A stretch of 64,000 nucleotides of DNA, taken from Desertifilum tharense IPPAS B-1220. GTDB lineage: Bacteria > Cyanobacteriota > Cyanobacteriia > Cyanobacteriales > Desertifilaceae. Positions within the stretch are counted from its first letter, which is position 1. The number at the start of each line of letters is the position of its first letter. A model generated the notes under the pieces. That model was not told where the DNA came from. It did no database searches and worked only from the letters and a program-made list of their open reading frames with translations. Positions 39,600 through 49,113 of this stretch are shown here, piece by piece. The stretch lies in assembly GCF_001746915.1 (NCBI RefSeq), contig NZ_MJGC01000032.1, positions 1 through 64,000 on the forward strand, given 5' to 3'. The translations under genes were made by a program, and so were the position numbers.

Positions 39600-41033
39600 C
39601 TAGACGAGGGCTTTGAGCAAGGCTTGCAGTTTCAGTTGAATTTCGGCTAACTCTTTATCGGGGTTGGAACCGGAAACGATACCTGCGCCTGCATAGAGGC
39701 GGGCGCGATCGCCTGCAATTAAAGCTGAACGAATGCCCACAATAAACTCGCTATTGCCATTGCGATCCACCCATCCTAAAGGGGCTGCATAGGGGCCGCG
39801 TTCAAAGGCTTCGTAGCGCTGAATTTCCTGACAAGCCACTTCGCAGGGATCGCCAGCCACCGCCGGGGTGGGATGCAAGGCGGCGACGATATCTAAAGGA
39901 TGAATATTTGGGGGAACTTTGGCTGCGATCGGCGTCCAAAGGTGCTGAATGTTGGATAGTTGTAACAGTTGGGGGGCGGATAGCAGTTGCGGCGTTAATC
40001 CGAGTTCTGTTAAACGTTGGGTAATAAAATCAATCACAAATCGATGTTCGCGCCGTTCTTTTTCTGAGGCGATCAAACGGTTTGCTAAGTCTGCATCTTC
40101 GATGGGGGTTTTACCACGGGGGGCGGAACCGGCGAGGGCGTCGGTGGCGAGTTGGCGATCGCTAATACTCATGAGTCGTTCGGGACTTGCCCCCATAAAG
40201 TGCTGGCCTTTACCATTGCTAACTAAGAAGACATGGCAGTCGGGATGCAGGCGGCGCAAGTTACTCAAGGAGTCGATCAGGCGGAAGGGGATGGGCGAAC
40301 GAATATCAATGGCATGGGCAAGAACAATTTTACTGAGTTTCTGGCTGTCAATTGCTTCTAGGGCAGCGCTTACGGCTGATTTAAATTGGTGGTATTGAGG
40401 CGGCTGGGTTTGCAGGCTTTGAGGGCGGGGAAGGGGGAGATAGGGGGGACGGTGTTCAAGGCGTTTAATTTGACGCAATTGTTGCCAGAGGCGATCGCAC
40501 AGGGGATGGATGGGGGTTTGGGGATGAATTTCGAGGTTGAGGGCTAAAACGCATTTCTGATGGCTGGTGGCTATTTGCAGTTGCGGTAAAAAGAGGGTAG
40601 CGGCTGGAAAGGCAGCATGGGGTGAGGTTGGACGCTCGAAAAAGGTAAAGTTACAAAAAAAGTGGGGACCAGAAAACCGGAGATGAAGATCGCCGCTAGC
40701 TGTAATTTTATTAAAACAATCTTGGATAAATTTTTGTGCTGTTTGAAACCGATTTCCCTGTTGAATTTGAAGGGTTTTAGTGCTATTAATGGCGGCGATC
40801 GCTTCCCCTCGATTGCGATTTTCCCAGTAAAAATTCAGTTGGTTGGGTTGGGCAACTTCCTGTAAAACAAGTAAGGGATCGACCCCAGGAATTTCTTGGG
40901 AAATACTGACGAGGTGGGGTTGTTTTTTGGCAAGCGCATTCTGCTGACAGTTTAATAAAAACTGTTCCAATATCTGTCGATCTTGAAAGAGACGAGGCGG
41001 ATACGGAATAACGGGTCGAGAGTTGACAACCAT
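39600..41033 (-). CDS. menF: Isochorismate synthase (phylloquinone pathway)
   Basis: This 477-residue chorismate-binding enzyme converts chorismate to isochorismate, the first step to phylloquinone. Typical motifs lie in the C-terminal half: KIVLAHAIDI, GASPERL, DALAGSAPRGKT, SEKERREH, IQHLWTPI and ALHPTPAVAGDP. ATG at 41,033 is used. The gene is divergent from menA with 258 bases between them, which holds both promoters; this supports a quinone role rather than salicylate-type siderophore synthesis for the neighbouring NRPSs. Confidence 0.93.
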   Translation of the reverse strand: MVVNSRPVIPYPPRLFQDRQILEQFLLNCQQNALAKKQPHLVSISQEIPGVDPLLVLQEVAQPNQLNFYWENRNRGEAIAAINSTKTLQIQQGNRFQTAQKFIQDCFNKITASGDLHLRFSGPHFFCNFTFFERPTSPHAAFPAATLFLPQLQIATSHQKCVLALNLEIHPQTPIHPLCDRLWQQLRQIKRLEHRPPYLPLPRPQSLQTQPPQYHQFKSAVSAALEAIDSQKLSKIVLAHAIDIRSPIPFRLIDSLSNLRRLHPDCHVFLVSNGKGQHFMGASPERLMSISDRQLATDALAGSAPRGKTPIEDADLANRLIASEKERREHRFVIDFITQRLTELGLTPQLLSAPQLLQLSNIQHLWTPIAAKVPPNIHPLDIVAALHPTPAVAGDPCEVACQEIQRYEAFERGPYAAPLGWVDRNGNSEFIVGIRSALIAGDRARLYAGAGIVSGSNPDKELAEIQLKLQALLKALV

Positions 41034-41291
41034 GAATTTTGTTGAAGTTATGTTTCTAAACTTTAAGGATCGAGCGAGACATTAGCCTGAAGTGGGGGAA
41101 TATCGCGGTTTGAGTCCAAGCGCGGTGAAACCTCAACTTCCCTATGGTACAGAAGAATCCAGCCCTCTGGAATCCCAACTCGCGACTCGAAGATGGGATT
41201 GACTCTATCAATTATTTACACCTCATGGGCGAAGAGTGCCCTTAAGTCGTAAAATTATGAAACTTGAAGGTCATTTAATCAACCCAATCTG

Positions 41292-42197
41292 ATGACTACA
41301 AACTCCCTTAGCTATCCCAATAGTAAGTTGTGGTTAGCAGCAATTAAGCCACCCATGTATAGCGTTGCGATTATTCCCATTTGGGTGGGCACGGCTGTGG
41401 CGCTTGCTGAAACACAAACCTTAAGTTGGGAAATATTTATTACCTTTTTAAGTTCGGCAATTTTGATTGTGGCGTGGATCAATCTCAGCAATGATGTCTT
41501 TGATTCAGAAACGGGTATCGATCAAAATAAAGCACATTCTTTGGTGAATTTAACGGGAAACAAATCTTTAATTTTTAGGCTAGGAAATCTATTTTTAGCA
41601 CTGGGGATTTTAGGAATTTTGGCGATCGCTTGGTTGCAACAAGACCCCACCGTTTTAGGGATCGTCCTGTTGTGCTGCTTCCTCGGCTATACCTACCAAG
41701 GGCCGCCCTTCCGTCTAGGCTACCAGGGTTTGGGCGAAATCATCTGTTTTATTTGCTTTGGGCCTTTAGCGATCGCCGCCGCTTACTACAGCCAAACCCA
41801 TAGCTGGTCAATTGCTAGCCTAGCGGCTTCCCTGATTATCGGCATCAGTACCAGTTTAATTCTGTTTTGCTCCCACTTCCACCAAGTTCAAGACGACCTC
41901 GCCGCCGGAAAGCGATCGCCCATTGTCCGCCTCGGTACCGCCATCGGAGCCGAACTGCTATCGTGGATTTGCGGCGCAATGTTCGCCCTCATTGCCTTAT
42001 TCAGCATTTGGGGCATTTTCCCCGCGTGGACGATTTTAACCCTCCTGAGCCTGCCGCCAGCCCTCCAACTATGCCGCCATGTGGGACAATACCATAACCA
42101 ACCCGACCGCGTGAGCAACTGCAAATTCATCGCTGTCACCCTGCATTTTTGGAGTGGCTTGTTCTTGGGTTTAGGCTTTGTCCTCTCCGCCCTGTAA
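41292..42197 (+). CDS. menA: 1,4-dihydroxy-2-naphthoate phytyltransferase
   Basis: This 301-residue membrane prenyltransferase of the UbiA family joins the phytyl chain to the naphthoate ring in phylloquinone synthesis. The prenyl-diphosphate/Mg motif NDVFDSETGID is near residue 69, and the second Asp-rich loop HFHQVQDDLAAGKRSP follows later. About eight or nine hydrophobic segments span the protein. It is divergent from menF. The stop is only 6 bases from the convergent ExbD-like gene. Confidence 0.94.
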   Translation: MTTNSLSYPNSKLWLAAIKPPMYSVAIIPIWVGTAVALAETQTLSWEIFITFLSSAILIVAWINLSNDVFDSETGIDQNKAHSLVNLTGNKSLIFRLGNLFLALGILGILAIAWLQQDPTVLGIVLLCCFLGYTYQGPPFRLGYQGLGEIICFICFGPLAIAAAYYSQTHSWSIASLAASLIIGISTSLILFCSHFHQVQDDLAAGKRSPIVRLGTAIGAELLSWICGAMFALIALFSIWGIFPAWTILTLLSLPPALQLCRHVGQYHNQPDRVSNCKFIAVTLHFWSGLFLGLGFVLSAL

Positions 42198-42203
42198 GCC
42201 AGC

Positions 42204-42617
42204 TTATTCGATCGCTAAAGAAACGCGATCGCCCCCAGCTTGGCGCATCTGGCTTAGAACCTGCACCACCTGTTCGTAGGCTAACTCCGGGTTCGCGACT
42301 AAAAACACCGAACCTTGAGGGTTAGCCTGTAAATAAGCCTGGATCTGTGGGTTGAGTTGTTCTGGAGAGAGGGGAATTTGGGCGATCGCGATCTGTCCTT
42401 GCTCGTCCAACTCTACAATCAAAGGATCGGGAGTCGTTTGCTGTTCGGGAACCTCCGCCTCACTCGGTCCCGGAAGCTGAACGTTTACCCCTTCCTGAGC
42501 CGTCAGCGTCATCGAAATCATCACAAAAAACGCTAAAACGGCCATCATTACATTCAACATCGGAATCAAATTAACTTCGGGCAATTGGGCGTTGGCTCGT
42601 TGTGACTTAAAGCGCAT
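42204..42617 (-). CDS. ExbD/TolR-family protein with Asp-to-Asn change in the membrane helix
   Basis: This 137-residue protein has one N-terminal membrane helix and a periplasmic domain. In ExbD/TolR the helix has an essential Asp that couples proton flow (usual pattern PMxDV). Here the pattern is PMLNVMMAVLAFF, with Asn at that place. The second ExbD at 42,704 keeps the Asp. The two differ in their periplasmic parts. It is last in the exbB-exbD-exbD set on the - strand. Confidence 0.9.
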   Translation of the reverse strand: MRFKSQRANAQLPEVNLIPMLNVMMAVLAFFVMISMTLTAQEGVNVQLPGPSEAEVPEQQTTPDPLIVELDEQGQIAIAQIPLSPEQLNPQIQAYLQANPQGSVFLVANPELAYEQVVQVLSQMRQAGGDRVSLAIE

Positions 42618-42618
42618 A

Positions 42619-42662
42619 GTTCTTTGGGAGTTAGGAATTGGGAGTTAGGAGTTGGGGGAAGA
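42619..42662. repeat. Heptamer repeats between the two exbD-like genes
   Basis: GGGAGTTAGGAATTGGGAG and a following GTTAGGAGTTGGGGG belong to the GGAGTTG family seen elsewhere in the window. They begin at the upstream edge of the second exbD-like gene. Confidence 0.8.
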
Positions 42663-42703
42663 GGAGGGGAAGTTTAGAACTCCATAAGGCTTGCTGTATC
42701 GGC

Positions 42704-43117
42704 TTAATTTCTTTCGATGGCTAAAGACACGTTTGCACCTCCCACATCGCGCATTTCCACCAAGAGTTGAGAAACTTGTCTATAGGGTAAAGTGCGATCG
42801 GCTTTAAGCGTAACAACACCTTCAGGGTTTTGGGCTAAATAAGATTGAATCTCTCTGGCGAGTTGGGTTTTAGAGATAACTTGATTGTTCAGTAAGATTT
42901 CCCCTTGGTTATTCAACCCCACTTCTAAAGGTTGAACTGCTTCAACTTGGCTTTCGCCTTGTCCAATTCCCGGAAGATTGACATTTAAAATTCTTTGTCC
43001 CGTCAAACTCATCGACAAGATAATAAAAAACGTGAGGACGCTCATCAAAACGTCCATCATCGGTACAAGGTTAACTTCCGGAACCTGGGAATTTTGCTGG
43101 CGACTCTTGAAACGCAT
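42704..43117 (-). CDS. exbD: ExbD/TolR-family proton-channel protein
   Basis: This 137-residue partner of ExbB has an N-terminal membrane helix with the conserved Asp (NLVPMMDVLMSVLTFF) and a periplasmic domain. With ExbB it uses the proton gradient to energise outer-membrane transport or envelope integrity. Its gene lies between exbB and the Asn-bearing exbD-like gene, separated from both by repeat-filled gaps. No tonB gene is present in the window. Confidence 0.93.
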   Translation of the reverse strand: MRFKSRQQNSQVPEVNLVPMMDVLMSVLTFFIILSMSLTGQRILNVNLPGIGQGESQVEAVQPLEVGLNNQGEILLNNQVISKTQLAREIQSYLAQNPEGVVTLKADRTLPYRQVSQLLVEMRDVGGANVSLAIERN

Positions 43118-43504
43118 CTTTTTTTGGGAATTGGGGAAGAAGAGGATGGGGAGATGGGGAGATGGGGGGATGGGGGGAAGAAGGGAATTAGGAGTTGGGA
43201 GTTGGGGGTTGGGGGAAGAGGGAATTGGAGGTTAGGAAAGAAGGGAGTTTTCTAATAACTCCACACTCTTTTCCCCACTCAGCACTCAGCACTTTACACT
43301 CAGCACTCAATTCCCACTCGGAACACCGCTACGCGGAAGCAAGCTACGGAACTCGGAACTCAGCACTCTCTTCCCACTCAGCACACCGCTACGCGGAAGC
43401 TAAAGCAACAGCACTTTCTACTCAGCACTCTTTTCCCCACTCGGAACTCGGAACTCGGAACTTTGCACTTACTCAGCACTCAGCACTTTCTACTCAGCAC
43501 TCTC
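43118..43504. repeat. 387-base intergenic mosaic of several repeat families
   Basis: There is no gene here. It contains GGGAGTTGG-type units (43,118-43,245), CAGCACT and CGGAACT units (43,275-43,500), and two copies of ACACCGCTACGCGGAAGC (about 43,323 and 43,383), whose core CGCTACGCGGAAGC is another sequence common between cyanobacterial genes. It separates exbB from exbD within what looks like one operon. Confidence 0.9.
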
Positions 43505-44137
43505 CTAAGTGTCGTACCAAATCTGACGATAAATCAACTCCAACTCGCCTCCTACTTCGGAAAAATAGTCCATTTGGCGGGCTTGGAGGGTGACTAGGGT
43601 GCGGTAGATTAATAGGGCCATAATGGCGACGACCATCCCAGCGGCGGTGGTTAAGAGGGCTTCGCCGATCCCGGCGGCGGCTCTAGTGGCTTCGGCGCTG
43701 GTTCCGCCTTCACCGATGTTAAGGTTGGCAAAGGTATTAATTAACCCAGTGACAGTTCCCAATAGACCGAGTAGGGGGGCGACTGCGATCGCAGTTTCTA
43801 AAAACTTATCGCCTTTTCGCATTTGCACGAATTCGCGATCGCCTGCGGTTTCCATTGCGAGCCGGAAGGTTTCGGGGGTGGGCCTTTTCAACAGCAGCGG
43901 GGCCAACAGAAAGCGACCGATGGGTAAATCTGCGACTTGTTGGGCGATCGCGCCAGCTTCGGGTAGACTATGGCGGGCTGCTTCTAGCACATCATGAACG
44001 ATGCGGTCTTCCTTGCTTAACAGTTGAAACCAAAACCACGCCCTTTCTAGGGCGCAGGCGATGGTCGCCACCGATAAGCCTAAGATCGGCCACATCACTG
44101 GCCCGCCACTGATAAACAAATCGTACATACGAGTCAT
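43505..44137 (-). CDS. exbB: MotA/TolQ/ExbB-family proton channel protein
   Basis: This 210-residue protein has three predicted membrane helices: near 12-32, about 115-140 with VAPLLGLLGTVTGLI, and about 155-180 with EALLTTAAGMVVAIMALLIY. The family is clear from GLLGTVTGLI and the EAL-TTAAG stretch. It forms the pentameric channel that works with ExbD. ATG at 44,137 has AAGGGA upstream; ATG at 44,128 is an alternative. Two ExbD-like genes follow on the same strand. Confidence 0.93.
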   Translation of the reverse strand: MTRMYDLFISGGPVMWPILGLSVATIACALERAWFWFQLLSKEDRIVHDVLEAARHSLPEAGAIAQQVADLPIGRFLLAPLLLKRPTPETFRLAMETAGDREFVQMRKGDKFLETAIAVAPLLGLLGTVTGLINTFANLNIGEGGTSAEATRAAAGIGEALLTTAAGMVVAIMALLIYRTLVTLQARQMDYFSEVGGELELIYRQIWYDT

Positions 44138-44358
44138 CGATGGAGTCCCTTGAGTTTTTAGCGGAATAGTTTGAGGGTCAAGACATCAGAGGGAAGATAA
44201 CCGTAAAATCGGCCACTAGGACGCTGTAAAAACCCAGCCTCTTGAAATCATCCAGCGTCAAAGTTAAATTGACATTAAAATCGGTACGCGAGTTTCTGCC
44301 TTACACGCAACAAAGGCGAACTCAGCGTTCGCCTCTACTCAAGTCTTGGAAGCTGCCG

Positions 44359-45342
44359 TTAGTAGTCGGTTTCTTCTTCGTATTCTGGTTTTCTCGCCTT
44401 CTGGGGGAAGTTTACCGGGGGGGCCTTATAGTCGGGTTCTTCATCTGCCCAAGCATCCCGTTCGAGGTCTTCGTACTCCTCCTCGTACTCCTCCTCATAG
44501 TCTTGGTAGGGTTCCGGTTGAGCGTATGCTTTCCCTCGGTACTGTTCGCGGGGGGCAGGTTCGCTCCAGTTATCTTCCTCATATTCGTCCCGATATTCGG
44601 GTTCGGCGCGGAGTTGGCGCATCGGTTCGGGTTGGGAGGGTTGCCAACTGTCTTCTTCCCAGGGGGTTTCTTCTACTACAGGGGGGGCGCTGCGGGTCAC
44701 TTGAGGCGTTCTCAGGGGCGTCCCGGAAGGGAGTTGGTTTTCTGCCTTGACTGGGGGTGTATAGTATTCGTCTTCCATCTCCCGTTCCCACGGGGGCTTA
44801 CCAATGCCCAGACTTTCTAAGACGCCGCGCGTCAGTTGGGTCATTTGTTCTTCTGCCCCTTCAAACACGATCAGGCGATCCGGGCCGCTGCTGACAATTT
44901 GTTCGATGGGGAGTTCGTAGGTGCTGAGAACTTGGTCGGGAATTTGTGGCAACCCGATTGAGGCGATAATTAAGGATGTCACCTTGTAGGAATGCGTATC
45001 CATGCGGAAGCCTCTCACCCGACCGAGCATATCCCCGGTTTCGGTGATCACTTCGCTATTAATCAGGCTGCTGTAAGCTTCAACGTTAACGTCTTCGATG
45101 ACGGTATCATCATCCACCAAAATTACATCGCCAATTTGACGGATACTGCTGAGATACATATATCGAGGAATTCCTGATAACAGCCCGGTAATCAGGTTTT
45201 CTCGCAAACTGAAGGCGACGACCTCTCGCCGATCGATATCGACCCACAGTTGACTCACAACACCGAGCCGCTTACCCGTGTCGCGGGTAATTACTTGGGT
45301 GCCCAAAAGGTCAGATCGTTGGCTGATTTGTTCAGATGTCAT
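44359..45342 (-). CDS. PRC-barrel domain protein with acidic disordered tail
   Basis: The protein has 327 residues. Residues 1-75 and 88-165 each look like a PRC-barrel: RSDLLGTQVITRDTGKRLG, then INSEVITETGDMLGRVRG. The remaining half is low-complexity, rich in Glu, Asp, Tyr and Pro, and probably disordered. Proteins with paired PRC domains and such tails are widespread in cyanobacteria, and their exact role is not settled. Antisense frames over the acidic tail are artefacts of its composition. Confidence 0.9.
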   Translation of the reverse strand: MTSEQISQRSDLLGTQVITRDTGKRLGVVSQLWVDIDRREVVAFSLRENLITGLLSGIPRYMYLSSIRQIGDVILVDDDTVIEDVNVEAYSSLINSEVITETGDMLGRVRGFRMDTHSYKVTSLIIASIGLPQIPDQVLSTYELPIEQIVSSGPDRLIVFEGAEEQMTQLTRGVLESLGIGKPPWEREMEDEYYTPPVKAENQLPSGTPLRTPQVTRSAPPVVEETPWEEDSWQPSQPEPMRQLRAEPEYRDEYEEDNWSEPAPREQYRGKAYAQPEPYQDYEEEYEEEYEDLERDAWADEEPDYKAPPVNFPQKARKPEYEEETDY

Positions 45343-45528
45343 TAGGGGGCGAGTCCTGCTCTCGAATCGATGTTAACTATTAATACTAAATTATTAGGCT
45401 TTTTTCCCGTCTTCCTAAAACGAGTCTAAAATCCTCATATTGTTTTCGATCATAAAACCTCCAGGCTAAACTGAAGTGGGCAGGCAAGGGGCAATATCCC
45501 ACCCAGTAGAGTGCGGGTTTCTAACAAG

Positions 45529-48500
45529 CTAGGCACTTTGGGAGGGGAGTTTGATTCCCAAGACTTGGGTATAGGCTCCCCGCGCTTGGGTTACGCCGAT
45601 CGTGCGCTGAGAAGACTCAATCATGGGTCGTCTGAGACTGACGACGATAAATTGAGCTTGTTGGGCCTGTTGTTTGATCATTTTAGCTAATCGCTCTACG
45701 TTTGCTCCATCGAGGAACATATCCACCTCGTCAAAGGCGTAGAAGGGGGAGGGGCGATAGCGTTGCAGGGAGAAGATGAAGCTGAGGGCGGTGAGGGATT
45801 TTTCGCCCCCTGACATGGAGGCGAGGCGCTGTACGGGTTTACCTTTGGGGTGGGCGACGAGGTTTAAGCCGCCGCTGAAGGGATCTTCGGGATCGTCGAG
45901 TTGCAGGTAGCCGTCGCCGTCGGAGAGTTCGGCGAAGATGGTTTGGAAGTTGTGGTTAACGGCGTCAAAGGCTTCGCGGAAGGCTTTTTGGCGGAGGGTG
46001 GTGAAGTTTTCGACGCGCAGTAGGAGTTCGGTGCGTTCGTTTTCGAGGATGCTGAGTTTTTCGCTGAGTTCTTGCAGGCGTTCGGAGGTGCGATCGTATT
46101 CTTCGATGGCGAGCATGTTGACGGGTTCGAGAGCTTGCAGGCGTTTTTGCAAGCTGCGAATGTCTTTGTTGAGTTGTTCGAGATCGAGGGTTTCGGGAAT
46201 TTCGGGGAGGGGATCGGGAATTTCAACTTGGGCGGCTTGTACGTCGGTTTGCAGGGTTTCGAGTTCTTGGCGGCGGGTTTGTTGGGTTTCGCTGAGTTTT
46301 TGCCGTTCAAAGTCGAGTTGTTGCAGGTTGAGGTGGAGTTGGCGCAGGTGTTGTTCGGCGCGATCGCGAATTTGTTTTTCTTCTCCGAGTTTGGCTTCGA
46401 GTTCCACCAGTTTGGCTTGGGTTTCGGTAATTTCAGCGCTGAGTGCTGAGTGCTGAGTGCTGAGTGCTGAGTGCTGAGTGCTGAGTGCTGAGTGTTGAGC
46501 GATCCCTTCTTCGAGGCGTTGCTGGAGTTGGGCGAGTTTTTCGGTGGCGCGATCGCGTTTGTTCGCCAAGTCTTGCAAGTGTTGCTGGGCGGTTCTCAGG
46601 GCTTGTTCGCGCAGTTTGAGTTGCTCTTCTTGGCTGCGAATGCTGGCTTGAATTTGCTGCCATTCGCTGGAGGTTTGCGACTGTTCTAACTCTGCTAGGC
46701 TTTGGCGATATTGTGCAAGCTGGCGTTCGCCTTGCGGGATCTCTTGGTTGAGGAGATGCAGGCGATCGAGGGTGACAATAGATTCTTGTTGCTGTTTGGT
46801 GAGAAGCGATCGCGCTTGTTCTTGGCGCTCTAGGGTACTTTTTATCTCTTTTTGCAATTGTTCGCATAACAGTTGCTTTTCCCGATGGCTGCCGCGTCGT
46901 TCCATCAACTCGCTAGAGCGCTGTTTAACCGTCTCTGAGAGGCGATTAATTTCGACCTCGCAACGCGCCAAAATACTCTCAATCTCGTCTAGGCGACCTT
47001 TGAGGGCGGTTTGCTGGGCGGTTTCGCTGCTGTCTCCTGTGCCGAAGTGGAGGCTAGCGCGTTGGTTGGTGCTTCCCCCTGTCATTGCGCCTGTGGCTTC
47101 GAGGAGTTCGCCTTCGAGGGTGACGATCCGACCTTTGCCGATATACAATCGGGCGGTATCCATGCTATTGAAAACGGCGGTACTGCCAAACACGTAGGCG
47201 AAGATATCCCGATAGCGCGGATCGTAGTCGATTAAATTCACCGCATAGTCAATAAACCCACTCGCCCAACGTAGGGTATCGAGTTCGAGATGTCCGGGTC
47301 TAATCTTATTTAAGGGTAAAAAGGTGGCGCGTCCGGCGCGTTTTTGTTTGAGGAGTTCAATTCCGGCGGCGGCGACGCCATCATCTTCGACGACGAGAAA
47401 GCCTAGTCTACCACCCGCAGCGGTTTCTAGGGCGAGTTGATAGCGGGGTTCGACTCTTCCGAGTTGGGCGACTAACCCGCAAACGCCGGGTAAGGTTGAT
47501 TGTAGGATAATTTTACTAGCAAAGGTGCCTTGGGCTTCCTGTTGGGCTTGGTTTTGGGCTTCGAGTTTGTCGAGTTGGCGTTGTTTTTCCCGTTGTTCTG
47601 TCAAAAGGCGGGTTTTGGTTTCCTGCTGGACTTGCAATTGCGATTCCAGGGAAGATAGAGTTTGTGCGATCGCGCCTATTTCTTCACCTAAACTGCGAAC
47701 TTCGCTTTCGAGTTCCACCGCTTGGGTCTGTTTTGCGGTAATCTCTGGATCGAGGGTATGGATGGTTTCGTGCTGTTCTTGAATCAGGCGGGTGAGTTGG
47801 CTTTGACGTTCTTGGAGTTGCGCCTGTTCGGTACGTTGCGGCTCTAGGGTTTGCAGCAGGGTTTCAATGTTATGATTCAGTTCGGTTTGCTGTTGTACCC
47901 AGGCTTGAGATGCATCGGCGATCGCGCTAGCCGCTTCTCGTTTTTCTTCTAATTCCGCTTGAGCTTGAGTATAGCTGATTTCTAGGGTTGCACTATTTTG
48001 GGCTTCGTCGGCGTGTTGCTGCTGAAGTTCGGCTAAGGTTTGTTGGGTGGTTTGAATATTGCGTTCGGTTTGGGTTCTGGCGTTGCTAAGATCCTGTTGG
48101 CTGGTAACGATATCGCGCTGGCGTTGTTCGAGTTGGCGCAACTCGGCTTGCTGCGTCGCCAGGTGAGACTGTACCGCTAGGAGTTCTTCTTCCCCCAAGG
48201 CTTTGACGCGACGGTTGAGGGTTTCGAGTTCTGCGGTTTTTTCGGTAATTTGGGTTGAAAGTTGGGTATGCTGTTCGTTAAGGTCGGCAAGAGTGCGATC
48301 GCCGGCTTCAATGCGATCGCGCAGGTTCCAAAGTTGCTGTTGTAAACTCCGCCATTTGAGAACAACTTCCCACTGTTCCTTATCTTGCAGTTCGGCTCGC
48401 AGTTTCTTATATTTTTCCGCTTTTGTGCGGTCTTGGGCAAGGCGATCGCGCTGAGTTACCAGTTCTTTTTCAATAATGCGCGAACTTTCCTCTTTCTCCT

Positions 48501-49113
48501 TCACCGCATCCAGCTTTTCTTTAGCTAATTCTATTTTGCGGTCAAATTGCGCCACGCCTGCAAGTTCATCAATAATTTCCCGTCGCTGGCGCGGGTTCAT
48601 AGAAATAATACTGGTAACATCCCCCTGCAATACCACGTTATAGCCTTCGGGATAAATTCGCAGGCGGTTAAGGGCTTCGTGCAATTCCGTCAGCGTCGCC
48701 GGAACGCCGTTAATGTAGTAAGTTGAGGTATAAGTCCCCGAAGGCGTTACCCGGAGTCGGCGCGTTACGCTCCATTCTTGAGCATTGGCGAGGGAAAATG
48801 GATCGTCAGTCTCTTCGTCTTCTTCCTCGACATCGGGAGAGCGATCGCTTAAATCTAAAGTAACCGTTACGCTGGCTTCTTGGGTTGCTTTGCGATTCTC
48901 CGCTTTATTATGATTGACTAAATCGGGAAGCCGTTCTGCTCGCATTCCCTTAGAACTCGATAGCCCCAAACAGAATAGCAGGGCATCTAATATATTAGAC
49001 TTCCCCGAACCGTTGGGCCCAGAAACGACTGTAAACCCTGGAAGTAGCGGGATAGAAGTCGTTCCCCCAAAAGACTTAAAGTTTGTGAGTTCCAGGCGCT
49101 TCACATGCACCAT
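45529..49113 (-). CDS. smc: Chromosome segregation protein SMC
   Basis: This protein of about 1194 residues is a full-length condensin ATPase. The N-terminal Walker A is GPNGSGKSN. Coiled coil follows to about residue 490, then a hinge of about 130 residues (LPGVCGLVAQLG to TGAMTGG), then coiled coil, then signature MSGGEKSLTALSF and Walker B with YAFDEVDMFLDGANV. ATG at 49,113 (MVHVKRLELTNF) is preferred to an in-frame TTG at 49,179 because it begins exactly at the conserved start of the family. Within the second coiled-coil arm a run of heptamer repeats has been incorporated in frame (46,438-46,500). No ScpA or ScpB gene is in the window. Confidence 0.95.
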   Translation of the reverse strand: MVHVKRLELTNFKSFGGTTSIPLLPGFTVVSGPNGSGKSNILDALLFCLGLSSSKGMRAERLPDLVNHNKAENRKATQEASVTVTLDLSDRSPDVEEEDEETDDPFSLANAQEWSVTRRLRVTPSGTYTSTYYINGVPATLTELHEALNRLRIYPEGYNVVLQGDVTSIISMNPRQRREIIDELAGVAQFDRKIELAKEKLDAVKEKEESSRIIEKELVTQRDRLAQDRTKAEKYKKLRAELQDKEQWEVVLKWRSLQQQLWNLRDRIEAGDRTLADLNEQHTQLSTQITEKTAELETLNRRVKALGEEELLAVQSHLATQQAELRQLEQRQRDIVTSQQDLSNARTQTERNIQTTQQTLAELQQQHADEAQNSATLEISYTQAQAELEEKREAASAIADASQAWVQQQTELNHNIETLLQTLEPQRTEQAQLQERQSQLTRLIQEQHETIHTLDPEITAKQTQAVELESEVRSLGEEIGAIAQTLSSLESQLQVQQETKTRLLTEQREKQRQLDKLEAQNQAQQEAQGTFASKIILQSTLPGVCGLVAQLGRVEPRYQLALETAAGGRLGFLVVEDDGVAAAGIELLKQKRAGRATFLPLNKIRPGHLELDTLRWASGFIDYAVNLIDYDPRYRDIFAYVFGSTAVFNSMDTARLYIGKGRIVTLEGELLEATGAMTGGSTNQRASLHFGTGDSSETAQQTALKGRLDEIESILARCEVEINRLSETVKQRSSELMERRGSHREKQLLCEQLQKEIKSTLERQEQARSLLTKQQQESIVTLDRLHLLNQEIPQGERQLAQYRQSLAELEQSQTSSEWQQIQASIRSQEEQLKLREQALRTAQQHLQDLANKRDRATEKLAQLQQRLEEGIAQHSALSTQHSALSTQHSALSAEITETQAKLVELEAKLGEEKQIRDRAEQHLRQLHLNLQQLDFERQKLSETQQTRRQELETLQTDVQAAQVEIPDPLPEIPETLDLEQLNKDIRSLQKRLQALEPVNMLAIEEYDRTSERLQELSEKLSILENERTELLLRVENFTTLRQKAFREAFDAVNHNFQTIFAELSDGDGYLQLDDPEDPFSGGLNLVAHPKGKPVQRLASMSGGEKSLTALSFIFSLQRYRPSPFYAFDEVDMFLDGANVERLAKMIKQQAQQAQFIVVSLRRPMIESSQRTIGVTQARGAYTQVLGIKLPSQSA
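46438..46500. repeat. In-frame GAGTGCT heptamer run inside smc
   Basis: About nine tandem copies of GAGTGCT (AGCACTC on the coding strand) lie inside smc without a frameshift. They encode the peptide unit QHSALST about three times, near residues 871-892. The same heptamer occurs between genes at 109-137, 35,580-35,655 and 43,275-43,500. Confidence 0.95.

Noticed and set aside
44242-44820. Hydrophobic + strand reading frame
   Set aside because: It is the antisense of the acidic, low-complexity tail of the PRC-barrel protein, which explains its odd composition.
45864-46867. Several open frames antisense to or out of frame with smc
   Set aside because: Repetitive Glu/Gln/Leu codons of the coiled coil leave other frames open; no start signal or known domain supports them.
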